Made by a program: the position numbers and the translations under genes. This document shows, one piece after another, positions 19,778 through 32,667 of a stretch of DNA of 64,000 nt; position 1 is the stretch's first letter, and every line of letters starts with the position of its first letter. The notes beneath the pieces were generated by a model. The model saw only the letters and a list, made by a program, of their open reading frames with translations. It had not been told where the DNA came from and did not search any database. The DNA comes from Cyanobium sp. Aljojuca 7A6 (lineage in GTDB: Bacteria > Cyanobacteriota > Cyanobacteriia > PCC-6307 > Cyanobiaceae). The stretch is taken from positions 49,177 to 113,176 of the forward strand of contig NZ_JAGQCY010000012.1 of NCBI RefSeq assembly GCF_024346455.1, read 5' to 3'.

Positions 19778-21097
19778 ATGATTTCCAAGCCCGGCTGGTG
19801 CTGCTTCGGAGACGGGTTTCTGTTCCTCGTCTTTGGAACTCCATTTCTTCTGACCCTGGTGGCGCAACTTCTCTATCTTGTCAGCTTGGTTGGCGATCCG
19901 GTAGGCCTCGTTAAGGGGTAAGGGATAACGGAATGGCTAGTTAATTATGAAGCTGGATTTGTGCGTCGGGGGCTGCCGGGGTCCATTCTGCATTTCTTTT
20001 ATGAGAGGTTTGCACTCAATCCTTCTGCCCTGATTGTCTTCTCTTCCATTGTCCTTTACTTCTTTCTCTTCGCGTACATATGGAAGGCGTCACGGTTAAT
20101 GATTCCTCGCTGGGCTTTGTTCACGACTCCCTTGCTGGGGTATCCAGTTTATGTGGATGACATTCTCATTCGTAAGGATATTCTGATTTTGCTGATCTTC
20201 GCTGTGGTGGTGAAATTTATTCTTCATGTCCCCTCGGCTCGCGCTAGGGACGCCATGGCAGTTTTGATTCTGACAGCAGGAGTTCTTAGCCATGAGTTGC
20301 TTGCATTCATTGGCTTGCCTTCCGTAGCCATGATCATGCTGATCTCGTCTCAGTTGCATCATTGGGACGCCAAGGAATTGAGTCAGAAGCAGGCTGTCCT
20401 TCATGCGCCCGTTCGGTTCAGAAGCCTCAGGTCCTTGTTGTGGCTGCTCATTCCACTGGGCGGCATGCTGTCCATCCTGGCTTGGAAAGGGACCCGAGCT
20501 CAGGCTTACAGGATTGGTTTGTCCTGGATTGACTCCAGGCTGGCAGCCAATCCACAAGGGATTCAAGGTGGTGCCATCGGCTGGATCGGCATGCCTAGCG
20601 AGAAATTTGTTGAGGATACCCAGAAGATGATCTCTCAGCTTCACTTCGGTATCCCCACATGGAGCCTTGTGATCGTGCTGAGTGCTGGTGGTGTGTTTCT
20701 GGTTGCCAGTGCGATTGCGCGCAGGGATGCCCAACGCGCATGGCTCTATGTCCTTGCGTGTCTTTTCCAATTTACGGTGATGATTCCTATCTTCTATCAC
20801 GCGATGGATACGGGAAGATGGGTGATCATGTGCCTGTTTAGCGCCTTCATTCTCACTATTGAGACTCCCGACCCTTTGATAGATAGGCTGGGTCAACTTG
20901 TCCCATGTCCATCTTTTCTGTATCGCTTTTCTACTCCTCCATGGCTGTGCCCTGTGTTTCTTGCCTTGTGGGGGATGCCGATCACATTATGGAAACCATG
21001 GCAATTTGTGTTGCATGCTCCCGTGGGCTTCGTGGCGAAAACTTATTTTTATCTGAGGATCCTGGGAATGCCGCGGCCAACCGAGCTCTTGGGGTGA
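19778..21097 (+). pseudogene. Polytopic membrane protein gene interrupted by an in-frame TAA
   Basis: One reading frame runs from ATG 19778 to 21097 and is broken only by TAA at 19919-19921. Before the stop is a transmembrane helix (LFLVFGTPFLLTLVAQLLYLVSLVG). Immediately after it come EWLVNYEAGFVRRGLPGSIL and then 7-9 more hydrophobic helices. The W-x-x-NYxxGFVRRGLxG segment after a first helix is, from memory, the conserved N-terminal signature of a family of large bacterial membrane proteins often found near polysaccharide genes, so the part after the stop is not a complete gene by itself. A GTG at 19961 could still start a shortened protein of 378 residues. GC is low and codon use differs from the neighbours, suggesting acquired DNA. 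Function unknown. Confidence 0.6.
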
Positions 21098-21183
21098 GGG
21101 TGATGAAGGGAACGAATGCCAAAAGAATGGCTGTGCAGGCGTGGGCTCCTGCAAGCAGAAAAGACAGAGAAAGGACGCGTTGA

Positions 21184-21672
21184 TCATCCAGCCAGCACGG
21201 CCCGCAAGCCTTCGCTGTAGAGCAGGGCAGTGCAGAGGATGCCGCCGGCCCAGCAGAGGCTGCGCACGGGCGGGATGTTGGCCACGTAGGCCGCCAGGTA
21301 GCCCAGCCGCAGCAGGGGGTGCAGCCAGGCCGCCAGCGCCAGCCACGGCGCCGCCGCCAGCACCGAAGGCGCCACCACCAGGCACAGCAGGCAGGCCGGC
21401 GCGTGCAGGGTGAAGGCTTCGAAGCTGTTCTGGTGGGCCCAGTTGGCCCGCTTGCCCCAGGCCGGTAGTCGCTCGAACATCGCCCGGGGGGCGGCCAGGT
21501 CGGAGGGTTTGAAATCGGCCTGGGAGCGGGCGGCCCCCAGGGGGATCAGGCTGAGCACCACCACGGCGCCCGAGAGCACCAGGGACCAGGCGAAGGGCCC
21601 GCCCGCCGCCGCCGGCAGCACCGGCAGGGCGATGCTGGCCGCCAGGAGGGGGCTGAGCAGGGAGGTGGCCAT
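21184..21672 (-). CDS. MAPEG-family membrane protein
   Basis: This 162-residue protein from ATG 21672 has four predicted transmembrane helices and the MAPEG pattern: an N-terminal helix, a loop with RANWAHQNSFEAFTLHAPA (the family's N-x-x-E/F-x-x-F region), and LAAWLHPLLRLGYLAAYVANIPPVRSL near the C-terminus. MAPEG proteins are membrane-associated glutathione- or eicosanoid-related enzymes; bacterial members are mostly uncharacterised. GC and codon use return to the genome norm here. It is divergent from the yajQ-like gene. Confidence 0.85.
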   Translation of the reverse strand: MATSLLSPLLAASIALPVLPAAAGGPFAWSLVLSGAVVVLSLIPLGAARSQADFKPSDLAAPRAMFERLPAWGKRANWAHQNSFEAFTLHAPACLLCLVVAPSVLAAAPWLALAAWLHPLLRLGYLAAYVANIPPVRSLCWAGGILCTALLYSEGLRAVLAG

Positions 21673-21732
21673 CGGGACAGGGCGGCAGGGGTCTCTTTTC
21701 TAGGCTGGCGCTGCCTTGCCTTCGCCCGCCCC

Positions 21733-22224
21733 ATGGCCGACAGCTATTCCTTCGACGTCGTCTCTGACTTCGACCGCCAGGAGCTGGTGAATGCTGTCGA
21801 CCAGGTGCGCCGGGAGGTAGGCCAGCGCTACGACCTCAAGGACTCCAACACCGAGATTGAGGTGGAGGAGGCCAGCCTGACGATCACCACCGCCAGCGAC
21901 ATGACCCTCGACGCGGTGATGGACGTGCTGCGCCAGAAGGCCACCAAGCGCAACCTGTCGCTGAAGATCTTCGACCTGCAGACCCCCGAGCCGGTGGGCG
22001 GCAACCGGGTGAAGCAGGTGGTGAGGCTGCGCAAGGGCCTCAGCCAGGAGCTGGCCAAGACGCTCAGCAAGCTGGTGCGCGATCAGATCAAGAAGGTCAC
22101 CGTGGCGATCCAGGGCGAGAGCCTGCGGATCACCGGCAAAAACAAGGACGACCTCCAGCAGGTGATCACCCTGCTGCGGGCAGAGGACCTGGAGGTGCCC
22201 CTGCAGTTCGAGAACTACCGCTGA
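21733..22224 (+). CDS. YajQ-family nucleotide-binding protein
   Basis: This 163-residue protein matches YajQ throughout: MADSYSFDVVSDFDRQELVNAVDQ at the start (shown here only in part by others as SFDVVSxxDxQE), RYDLKDSNTEIE, RNLSLKIFD, a KQVVRLRKGLSQELAK segment, KVTVAIQGESLRITGKNKDDLQ, and a PLQFENYR end. YajQ proteins consist of two ferredoxin-like domains; some bind c-di-GMP. ATG 21733 is the start. Its last 10 bases overlap the end of the convergent secreted-protein gene. Confidence 0.93.
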   Translation: MADSYSFDVVSDFDRQELVNAVDQVRREVGQRYDLKDSNTEIEVEEASLTITTASDMTLDAVMDVLRQKATKRNLSLKIFDLQTPEPVGGNRVKQVVRLRKGLSQELAKTLSKLVRDQIKKVTVAIQGESLRITGKNKDDLQQVITLLRAEDLEVPLQFENYR

Positions 22225-22871
22225 GGGGTGGCGCGGATCCTGCTTTTCAGCTTGCGGCTGAATCGGAAGGCGGCGGCGACGCCGAGCAAGGAAAGCGGGC
22301 CGGGGACGGATGGGTCAGTGGGGTCGCCGCGTGGGGGCGGATCCAGCCGACCACCCATCGGCTCAAGGCCCGGGCCAGGGATCGGACATTGATCAAGATC
22401 GCCAGCCTGTTCATAGCCTGGGCAATAGATCAGTGATCCGTAGAGAGTGGTGTCATCCGGCAATGGATTGGTAGAAGTACTGGGGGCACCTTGTCGTCGT
22501 GCGTCAGGAGCATTCGGTGGCGAGGATGTGATCAGAAGCTGCCAGCCAGCGTTGTGGCCATGAAAGAAGGCTGGGGTTGTGAACTTGGAACCATCGACAG
22601 TCACCGATACAAATCCACAGTCTGGAAGCAGGCATCGAGGTGCCGTGGCATACAGCCCCTTGGCAGATCCCGAAGATGAAGCGAAGCTGATCTCGACTTC
22701 GCCTGGTGGAAAACCGTTGGACACTCCAGGTGCTAGTCGGCGGAACGTGCCCAGCGCTCCTTCAAAGACAAATTTCAACTCCAGCGCGTGGGTGGACGGC
22801 GGGGCCAGCAGGATGATGGCGAACGCTGTAAAGATGGCAGGGGGAAAGGCCAGAAGGCTTGCCGGCTTCAT
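22215..22871 (-). CDS. Small secreted protein with VPxPL C-terminal sorting-type tail
   Basis: This 218-residue protein has a Sec signal peptide (MKPASLLAFPPAIFTAFAII up to THA) and a Gly/Pro/Ser-rich extracellular body with paired cysteines (CLLPDCG, YCPG, QCP). The tail is VPGPLSLLG, a short hydrophobic stretch with FRFSRKLKSRI, and a basic end. This is the layout of cyanobacterial PEP-CTERM-like sorting signals (motif, helix, basic residues). The next gene on the same strand has the same tail type. No catalytic domain is recognised. GC is lower than the genome average. An exosortase gene is not in the window. Confidence 0.65.
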   Translation of the reverse strand: MKPASLLAFPPAIFTAFAIILLAPPSTHALELKFVFEGALGTFRRLAPGVSNGFPPGEVEISFASSSGSAKGLYATAPRCLLPDCGFVSVTVDGSKFTTPAFFHGHNAGWQLLITSSPPNAPDARRQGAPSTSTNPLPDDTTLYGSLIYCPGYEQAGDLDQCPIPGPGLEPMGGRLDPPPRGDPTDPSVPGPLSLLGVAAAFRFSRKLKSRIRATPQR

Positions 22872-23006
22872 GGCGGCTGACTCTTAACTCCATATCATCA
22901 TCCCGTGATAGGGCTCCCCGCGCTGTTCGATTGACTGCATCTTTATCATTCATTCAGATGTGTTGCCGGGGTGCATCACATCGGGCGTGTGTGCCGTTGG
23001 CTGGGG

Positions 23007-23450
23007 TCAGTTGGGGTCGCTGCCCTTGTTCCCAGAAAGGGTCCTGCCGTTGATCCTTTCCTTTGGCTTGCGGCTGTAGCCGAAGCAGGCGGCCGCACCC
23101 AGGAAAGGGAGTGGTCTTGGAACGGCTGACGTTTCAGGATTGACGAGATCAGGGAAGCTAGGCACAAGCGTGTTCTTGTTGCGCAGGGTACGGCCGCCAT
23201 CCAGGCGGAAGCTGATCGAGCTGATCGTGATCGGTCTATGAAGGATCGTGGTGCCCTTGCTGCGATGGTCGTCGAAGATGATCGTTGACGCTCCGGTCAC
23301 CGTCACCGTACCGATGCAGGAGAAGCTGCCAGAGTTCTGAGCGACCGTATTAGAACTACTTGCACCATGCAGGAAGAGAGTGATCGCCAACCATGGAACG
23401 ATCGAAACCGACAGATGCCGCGCCGGGTTAAACTCAGAACACCTCCACAA
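23007..23450 (-). CDS. Second small secreted protein with VPxPL tail
   Basis: The product is about 147 residues if started at TTG 23450. A hydrophobic signal-like segment (VPWLAITLFLHGASSSN) leads into a short Ser/Thr-rich beta-type body (SFSCIGTVTVTGASTIIF). The tail is VPRPLPFLG then FGYSRKPKERI and a polar end. The tail is homologous to that of the protein encoded at 22215-22871, but the bodies differ and this one is much shorter, so it may be a partly degraded relative. The start is uncertain; initiation at the TTG just inside the hydrophobic segment would spoil the signal. Low GC, unknown function. Confidence 0.5.
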   Translation of the reverse strand: MWRCSEFNPARHLSVSIVPWLAITLFLHGASSSNTVAQNSGSFSCIGTVTVTGASTIIFDDHRSKGTTILHRPITISSISFRLDGGRTLRNKNTLVPSFPDLVNPETSAVPRPLPFLGAAACFGYSRKPKERINGRTLSGNKGSDPN

Positions 23451-24256
23451 TCGGTCAGATTGCTTCCTGATATAAGCGTCTTTATCTTGAGGCTAGTACG
23501 AGGAGCCAATCCGTTAAAGATCGCTGTCCCCTAACCTGCCGCCATCAGAATATCATCGCAAGAACTGGAAGAATGTTCGTATCCCAGCTTTCTGGCAAGT
23601 TTCCAAGACCGCTAGCTGCTCCACTATCCCATGTCCTGGATGCCATGGCTGACATCTGGCTTTGCGACAGGTTCTTTCTGGCTTACAAAATGGTTGATGT
23701 TGCTGAGTATGGCGATAGCATGGAGGCTGGATAAAGCCATTGGGTCACACCTTTTGGTGCCGAATAGTAAGGTTGAGATCAGTATTGGAATTGGCCACAC
23801 CGACGGCACACCAGAGGAAGCCAAAAATAGACTCGCTGATCAATAGCAGCCGTCCTACTCTTCAAGTTGCCGCCCTTCACCTATGGTATCAGCGCCACCA
23901 TGCCTCGTGTGAATAATGAATGATGTCATGACTGCTTACTTCTAAACGATGCAAAAGCACTCATGGCTCTTCATGGGCTGGACCGCTAGTTTAGTGGCAT
24001 GTCACCAGAAGGTACGTCCCCGTTCTCCAAGAATTTGGTTGTAGCTATCTCTACCGGATGGCCACGTCAGTGCCGAGAGGCCACGACCAGCTTGCTGCAG
24101 GAGAGCCAGGCCGATCGGGAGCCGGACCACCAACAGCGTCATCCCCACAGCCTCCAAGACTTCAGATAAGGGCCAGGCATAAGTGGTAGCTTTGGCCATC
24201 GCCTTTACACAATATGTCCGGCTTTTCGCCGGGCTTGGCTCTGCCAGGACATCGCC
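23451..24256 (+). other. 800-base intergenic stretch of low GC
   Basis: This stretch is AT-richer than the flanks and carries only short overlapping frames on both strands (for example 23631-23846 plus and 24002-24265 minus) without motifs, supported starts or coherent composition. I see no tRNA, repeat array or transposase. It looks like decayed accessory DNA ahead of the SHOCT gene. Confidence 0.5.
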
Positions 24257-25162
24257 ATGGAACAACTAACGGCCCAAGGTTTTGAGGTCGTCAACGACCT
24301 GGCTCAGCGTTATGGCTTCAGCCAGGACGCCGTGTTGCACATGACCTTTGCGATGCTCAAGGGCCGTGGCGGCATGGCCCAGTTCAACCACCCGGAATTT
24401 GCCGGCTCCGGCCAGTGGATGAACGGCGGCATGATGATGCTGGGCGACATGTTCAACCATGGGCTCAAGGCCCGCGTCGATGGCCTCTGCCGCGAGCTCG
24501 CCGCGGTGATCGCCAGCCAGCCCGAGCTGTTTCCGCGCGGAAGCTTTCAGTCGCAGAGCCAGAGCGGCGGCGCCCAGCAGGTGTTGGTGGGGGCTCCCGG
24601 TTTGCAGCAACAGGCCAGCAGCGGTGGCGGTCAGCAGATGCAGGTGAGTAGTGGCATGGCGCCTATGGCCCCGATGCCGCCGATGGGTTTCGGCTCCGGT
24701 CCGCTGTTCACCCCGGATCCCCTCGACAACTGGTGGCCCCCCGAGCTGGGAACCCCCAGCTCCAGCGGCGCCCAGAACGAGGTGCGCTACGCCTACTTCC
24801 CCGCGGCCGGGCGACTGGCGGTGGAAGTCAACGGACAGGTGATTGTCTACGACACCAGCGGCCATCGCATCGCCGGCATCTCCTCCCAGCAGCAGTCCGC
24901 TGGAGGCGGTCTGGTGTTCAGCACCGCCGACGGCAGCATCAGCCTGGCGCACCTGGCCGCCGTGGTGGCACCTCCGCAGTCTTCGCCCCCCGCCACAGCA
25001 ACACCACCGGCAGCCGTTGCCGCCAAGCCCGAACCCACGGTTGGCGAGCCGGCCACCGACGTGTTCGCCACCCTGGAGCGTCTAGCGGCGCTGCAGCAGA
25101 AGGGCATCCTTACCGAGGAGGAATTCGCCGCCAAGAAGGCCGAGTTACTCAGCCGTCTCTGA
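24257..25162 (+). CDS. SHOCT-domain protein of unknown function
   Basis: This 301-residue protein starts at ATG 24257. The N-terminal ~95 residues are helical (FEVVNDLAQRYGFSQDAVLHM, then a Met/Gly-rich GGMMMLGDMFNHG). A low-complexity Gln/Ser/Gly/Met/Pro-rich middle is followed by a beta-rich ~60-residue section with VNGQVIVYDTSGHRIAGIS. The C-terminal SHOCT motif has LERLAALQQKGILTEEEF then AKKAELLSRL. SHOCT is a short oligomerisation module. The oxoprolinase starts 5 bases after this stop, so translation is probably coupled. Confidence 0.75.
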   Translation: MEQLTAQGFEVVNDLAQRYGFSQDAVLHMTFAMLKGRGGMAQFNHPEFAGSGQWMNGGMMMLGDMFNHGLKARVDGLCRELAAVIASQPELFPRGSFQSQSQSGGAQQVLVGAPGLQQQASSGGGQQMQVSSGMAPMAPMPPMGFGSGPLFTPDPLDNWWPPELGTPSSSGAQNEVRYAYFPAAGRLAVEVNGQVIVYDTSGHRIAGISSQQQSAGGGLVFSTADGSISLAHLAAVVAPPQSSPPATATPPAAVAAKPEPTVGEPATDVFATLERLAALQQKGILTEEEFAAKKAELLSRL

Positions 25163-25167
25163 CGCCC

Positions 25168-28880
<3,713 letters not shown>

Positions 28881-28884
<4 letters not shown>

Positions 28885-30674
28885 AGGCGGTACTGCTGCC
28901 GCTGCTGCTGCTGGCGGGGACGCTGGCCGTGCCGGGGGCCCAGGCCCAGGCGCCTGCGGTGCTCGCCGCATCGGAAAGCAACGTGCTGCTGGAGGGTGAG
29001 CAGCGCTTCCGGCCCCAGTGGTCGGCCCGGGGGCTGGTGGCGGCCCAGGAGCCGCTGGCCTCGGCGGCGGGGGCGGCGATCCTGCGCCAGGGGGGCAACG
29101 CGGTGGACGGGGCGGTGGCCACCGCCTTCGCCCTGGCGGTCACCCTGCCCCAGGCCGGCAACCTGGGCGGCGGCGGGTTTCTGCTGCTCTGGCTGCCGGG
29201 CCCCTCGCCGGCTCGCCAGCGGGGCTGCCTGGCCGGAGCGGCCCCCGAGCTGGCCATCGGCGGCGGCACGGCGGTGGCGGTGAACTTCCGCGAAACGGCC
29301 CCGGCGGCGGCCACGGCCACCCTGTTCCTGGGCCCCGATGGCCAGGTCGACCGGGCCCGGGCCACCCGCAGCCTGCTCAGCACCGCCGTGCCCGGCAGCG
29401 TCGCCGGCCTGGCCCTGGCCCAGCGCTGCTACGGCCGCCTGCCGCTGCCCCAGGTGATGGCGCCGGCGATCCGCCTGGCGGCGGACGGCTTTCCGGTGAG
29501 CAAGGAGCTCAGCGATTCGCTCGCCGCCGCCGCCCCGCGGCTGCAGGCCGATCCTGTCTCCCGCCGCCAGTTCCTCCCGCCCCCGCTGCCGGGCACGCGG
29601 CTGCGCCAGAGCGAGCTGGCGGCCACCCTGCGGCGCATCGCCGCCGAAGGGGAGAACGGCTTCTATCGGGGGCCAGTGGCGAATGCCCTGGTGGCGGCCA
29701 TGGCGCGCGGCGGCGGCCTGATCAGCCACAACGACCTGCGCGCCTACCGCGCCCGGCTGGTGCGGCCGCTGCGGCGGGAGTTCCGCGGCCATCCGGTGCT
29801 CTCGATGCCGCCACCCGGGGGCGGGCTGACCCTGCTGCAGCTGCTGGGGATCCTCGAGCCCTTCGACCTGGCCGGCAGCGGCCTGAATGCCGCCGCCAGC
29901 CTGCATCCCATGGCGGAGGCCATGAACCTGGCCTACCGCGACCGCAACGCCCTGCTGGGCGACCCCGACCAGGTGCCGGTGCCGGTGGAGCGGCTGCTGT
30001 CGGCCGCCCATCTCGACGCCCTGCGCCGCCGCCTCGATCCCCGCCGCCACATCCCGGCCCCGGCGCTGGAGGCGGCCGCCGCCCGCGAAGGCACCAACAC
30101 CACCCACCTCTCGGTGGCCGATCGGCAGGGCGGCCTGGCGGCCCTCACCACCACCCTCAACTTCCCCTACGGCAACGGCATCAGCGTGCCGGGGATGGGC
30201 TTCCTGCTCAACAACGAGATGGACGATTTCACCGCCCTCCCGGGCAGCGCCAACGCCTTCGGGCTGCGCCAGGGGGCGGCCAACGCCATCGCCCCCGGCC
30301 GGCGGCCGCTCAGCTCGATGGCCCCCACCCTGGTGTTCCGCCCCGATGGCCGCCCCTGGATCGCCACCGGCAGCCCCGGCGGCAGCCGCATCATCACCAC
30401 CGTGCTCCAGGTGCTGCTCAACCGGATGGTGCATGGCCTCAACCTGGCGGGCGCCGTCGCCGCGCCCCGGATCCACAGCCAGCTGTGGCCCGATCGGATC
30501 GATGCGGAGGAGGGGCTCAGCCCCGACAGCCGCCGCCTGCTGGAGGCCATGGGCCACAGCGTCCGCCAGGCCCCGGCCATGGGCGCGGCCAACAGCGTCG
30601 AGGTGCTGGCGGCGGGCGGCAGCCTGGGCGCGGTGGACCCCCGCCGGGCCGAAGGCCCGGCCGTGGCCGAATGA
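28881..30674 (+). CDS. ggt: Gamma-glutamyltransferase
   Basis: This 597-residue periplasmic enzyme cleaves gamma-glutamyl bonds such as in glutathione. It has a signal peptide (LLPLLLLAGTLAVPGAQA), a GGNAVDGAVATAFALAV segment, GNLGGGGFLL, and an autoprocessing site where TTHLSV begins the small subunit; the nucleophile is the Thr of NTTH near residue 409. Then come NNEMDDF, and PLSSMAPT and GSPGGSRII, which bind the gamma-glutamyl carboxylate. The GTG start overlaps the oxoprolinase stop as GTGA. The pair could recycle extracellular gamma-glutamyl compounds to glutamate. Confidence 0.94.
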
Positions 30675-30677
30675 ACC

Positions 30678-31199
30678 TCAGCCCTCGGGCGCGGGCGCGG
30701 TTGGGGCGGTGATCAGGTTGAAGGCGGAGAAGGCCAGTCCGAAGCCGAACAGGGTGCCGATGGCCCAGAGGCTGTCGGAGGGCCACTCGGCGATCAGCAT
30801 CCCCCCCAGCACCACGGTGACGATGCCATCGAGCAGCACCAGGCCCCGGGCCGGCCCGGCGCCGGCGGCGGCGCCCGCCAGCTCCATCACCCCCTCGACG
30901 GCCAGCAGGACGCCGATGAACAGGGTCAGGCTCACGGTGCTGGCCACCGGGAAGGCCACCAGGCCGATGCCGCCGACCACGTAGAGCACCCCGGAGATGG
31001 CCCGGAACACCTTGCTGCGGGTGTCATCGGCCGAGGTGAGCCGCAGCAGCTGGGAGACGCCCGCCGCCGCTGCCACCCCGCCCAGGGCGATGGTCAGCAG
31101 GGTGGCCGACACGAAGGGAAGCGCCAGGCAGAGGACGGCCGCCACCAGCAGCAGACCGGCGGTGACCCAGCGCAGGGTGGGAGAAGCGGGGACGGACAA
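30678..31199 (-). CDS. HdeD-family (DUF308) membrane protein
   Basis: This 173-residue protein has six short transmembrane helices in the HdeD arrangement: VTAGLLLVAAVLCLALPFVS, LLTIALGGVAAAAGVSQLL, AISGVLYVVGGIGLVAF, LFIGVLLAVEGVMELAG, VLLDGIVTVVLGGMLIAEWP and a last helix with GFGLAFSAFNLI. HdeD was named for acid resistance in enterobacteria; its role in cyanobacteria is open. The start is a TTG (31199); no in-frame ATG lies nearby. It converges on ggt with a 3-base gap. Confidence 0.82.
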   Translation of the reverse strand: MSVPASPTLRWVTAGLLLVAAVLCLALPFVSATLLTIALGGVAAAAGVSQLLRLTSADDTRSKVFRAISGVLYVVGGIGLVAFPVASTVSLTLFIGVLLAVEGVMELAGAAAGAGPARGLVLLDGIVTVVLGGMLIAEWPSDSLWAIGTLFGFGLAFSAFNLITAPTAPAPEG

Positions 31200-31255
31200 G
31201 GGCTTGGGGAGGCTGGTGGGAGGTTAGGCCGCTTTCCCCGGGCCGACCGCCATGC

Positions 31256-31642
31256 TCAGCTGGTGCGCGGCGGGCCGTTGTAGAGGATCGCCACCACCCG
31301 GCGGCCGTCCGGGGCGATCTTGATCTCGGTTTCCGTGGTGGCGGGGAGCCCCTTGGCTTCCCAGCCGGGGGGGCCTCCGAGGAAGCGGTAGACGAAGCCG
31401 TCAGCGTCGCTGCGCACCAGGCAGGGGTTGGTGGCCGCCGAGGTGGTGAACATGCAGTTGGCCGGGGTGTACACCGTCAGCCCGCCGTTGCTGAGCACGG
31501 CCGCGTTGCGGGCCAGGTTGAGGGCCCGGATCTCGTTGAAGGGGACTCCCTGGGACAGGGCCGGGGCCAGGGGGGCCATCGCCAGCAGCAGTCCCGCGGC
31601 AGCGGGCAGCAGGCGGGTCGCGGGTCGGAAGCGGAAGGCCAT
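31256..31642 (-). CDS. Small secreted protein, unknown function
   Basis: Starting at ATG 31642 (MAFRFRPATRLLPAAAG) the product is 128 residues with a clear signal peptide ending near APALSQ. The mature part includes LNLARNAAVLSNGGLTVYTPANCMF (two cysteines follow, in ANCMF and NPCLV) and strands such as GFVYRFLGGPPGWE. I do not recognise a family. A small periplasmic globular domain with one disulfide is a fair inference. An ATG ten codons earlier gives a less natural signal peptide. It lies between HdeD and SMP-30 genes on the same strand. Confidence 0.65.
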   Translation of the reverse strand: MAFRFRPATRLLPAAAGLLLAMAPLAPALSQGVPFNEIRALNLARNAAVLSNGGLTVYTPANCMFTTSAATNPCLVRSDADGFVYRFLGGPPGWEAKGLPATTETEIKIAPDGRRVVAILYNGPPRTS

Positions 31643-31693
31643 CGGAGTCCTTGCGGATGTCTCCAGTATCACGGTGGTATCCGAATCCGCGTC

Positions 31694-32599
31694 TCAAGGC
31701 TGCTGGGCTCCGCGGGTGTTGAGGAAAAGGGAGTACAGGGATGATGTGGCGCAGATGAACAGCCGGTTGCGGAAGGGCCCCCCGAAGCAGAGATTGGCCA
31801 CCCGCTCCGGCACCAGCACCCTGCCCAGCAGGGTGCCGTCGGGGGCGAGGCAGTGGACGCCGTCGCCGGCGCTGCTCCAGACGTTGCCGTGTTCATCGAC
31901 CCGCAGACCGTCGGCCCAGCCGGGCTCGATCGTGTGGAACACACGGCCACCGCTGAGGCTGCAGCAGTCGGCCGCCACGTCGTACAGCCGGATGTGCCGC
32001 TGCGGCGACGGATCCCCCGCAGCCCCACTCTCCACCAGGTAGAGCCTGCGCTCGTCGGGGGAGAAGGCCAGACCGTTGGGGCCGCCCACGTCGCTTACCA
32101 CCCGCCGCAGCGCGCCGCTGACGGGATCGAAGCGGTACACAGCGGCCGGCTGCTCGGATGCCTGTCGGCCCCCTGTGTAGTCGTTGGCGATGCCATAGAG
32201 GGGATCGGTGAACCAGAGGGTTCCGTCCGAGTGCACCACCACGTCGTTGGGGGAGTTGAGTCGCTTGCCGTCAAAGTGGCTCACCAGGGTGGTGAGACGC
32301 CCGTCGATCTCCTGCCTGGTGAGGCTGCGGGAGCGGTGATGGCAGGTGATCAGCCGGCCCAGAAGGTCCCGGCACTGACCGTTGCTGAAGTCGGTGCCGG
32401 TACGGAACAGCGTCAGCCCGCCCTCCTCGCTCCAGCGCAGGGTGCGGTCGTTGGGGATGTCGTTGAAGAGCAGGCAGCGGTGGTCAGCCAGCCACACCGG
32501 TCCTTCGCACCAGCGCATGCCGCCGGCGAGTGTCTCCAGCTCGGCGTTGAACAACACCAGGGCGTCGAAGCGCGGATCGTGGCTGACGGTGCAGGTCAT
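31694..32599 (-). CDS. SMP-30/gluconolactonase-family protein
   Basis: This 301-residue cytosolic beta-propeller belongs to the SMP-30 lactonase family. Metal ligands are visible: Glu in WCEGPVW near residue 32, the Asn of NSPNDVVV near 116, and the Asp in FSPDERRLYLVES after GGPNGLAFS, plus WADGLRVDEHGNVW. Members hydrolyse sugar lactones such as gluconolactone in a Ca2+- or Zn2+-dependent manner; the substrate here is not determined. ATG 32599 is the start. It is divergent from the K+ channel gene. Confidence 0.88.
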   Translation of the reverse strand: MTCTVSHDPRFDALVLFNAELETLAGGMRWCEGPVWLADHRCLLFNDIPNDRTLRWSEEGGLTLFRTGTDFSNGQCRDLLGRLITCHHRSRSLTRQEIDGRLTTLVSHFDGKRLNSPNDVVVHSDGTLWFTDPLYGIANDYTGGRQASEQPAAVYRFDPVSGALRRVVSDVGGPNGLAFSPDERRLYLVESGAAGDPSPQRHIRLYDVAADCCSLSGGRVFHTIEPGWADGLRVDEHGNVWSSAGDGVHCLAPDGTLLGRVLVPERVANLCFGGPFRNRLFICATSSLYSLFLNTRGAQQP

Positions 32600-32667
32600 C
32601 GGACAAGTCTGCAGCGGGTCACAGCCGAGTCTCGGCCTACCTTGTCGTTTCTGAGTCCACCGCGTCC

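Noticed and set aside
23631..23846. 71-codon plus-strand frame with a hydrophobic start
   Set aside because: No ribosome-binding site, conserved pattern or domain; an equally long frame exists on the opposite strand.
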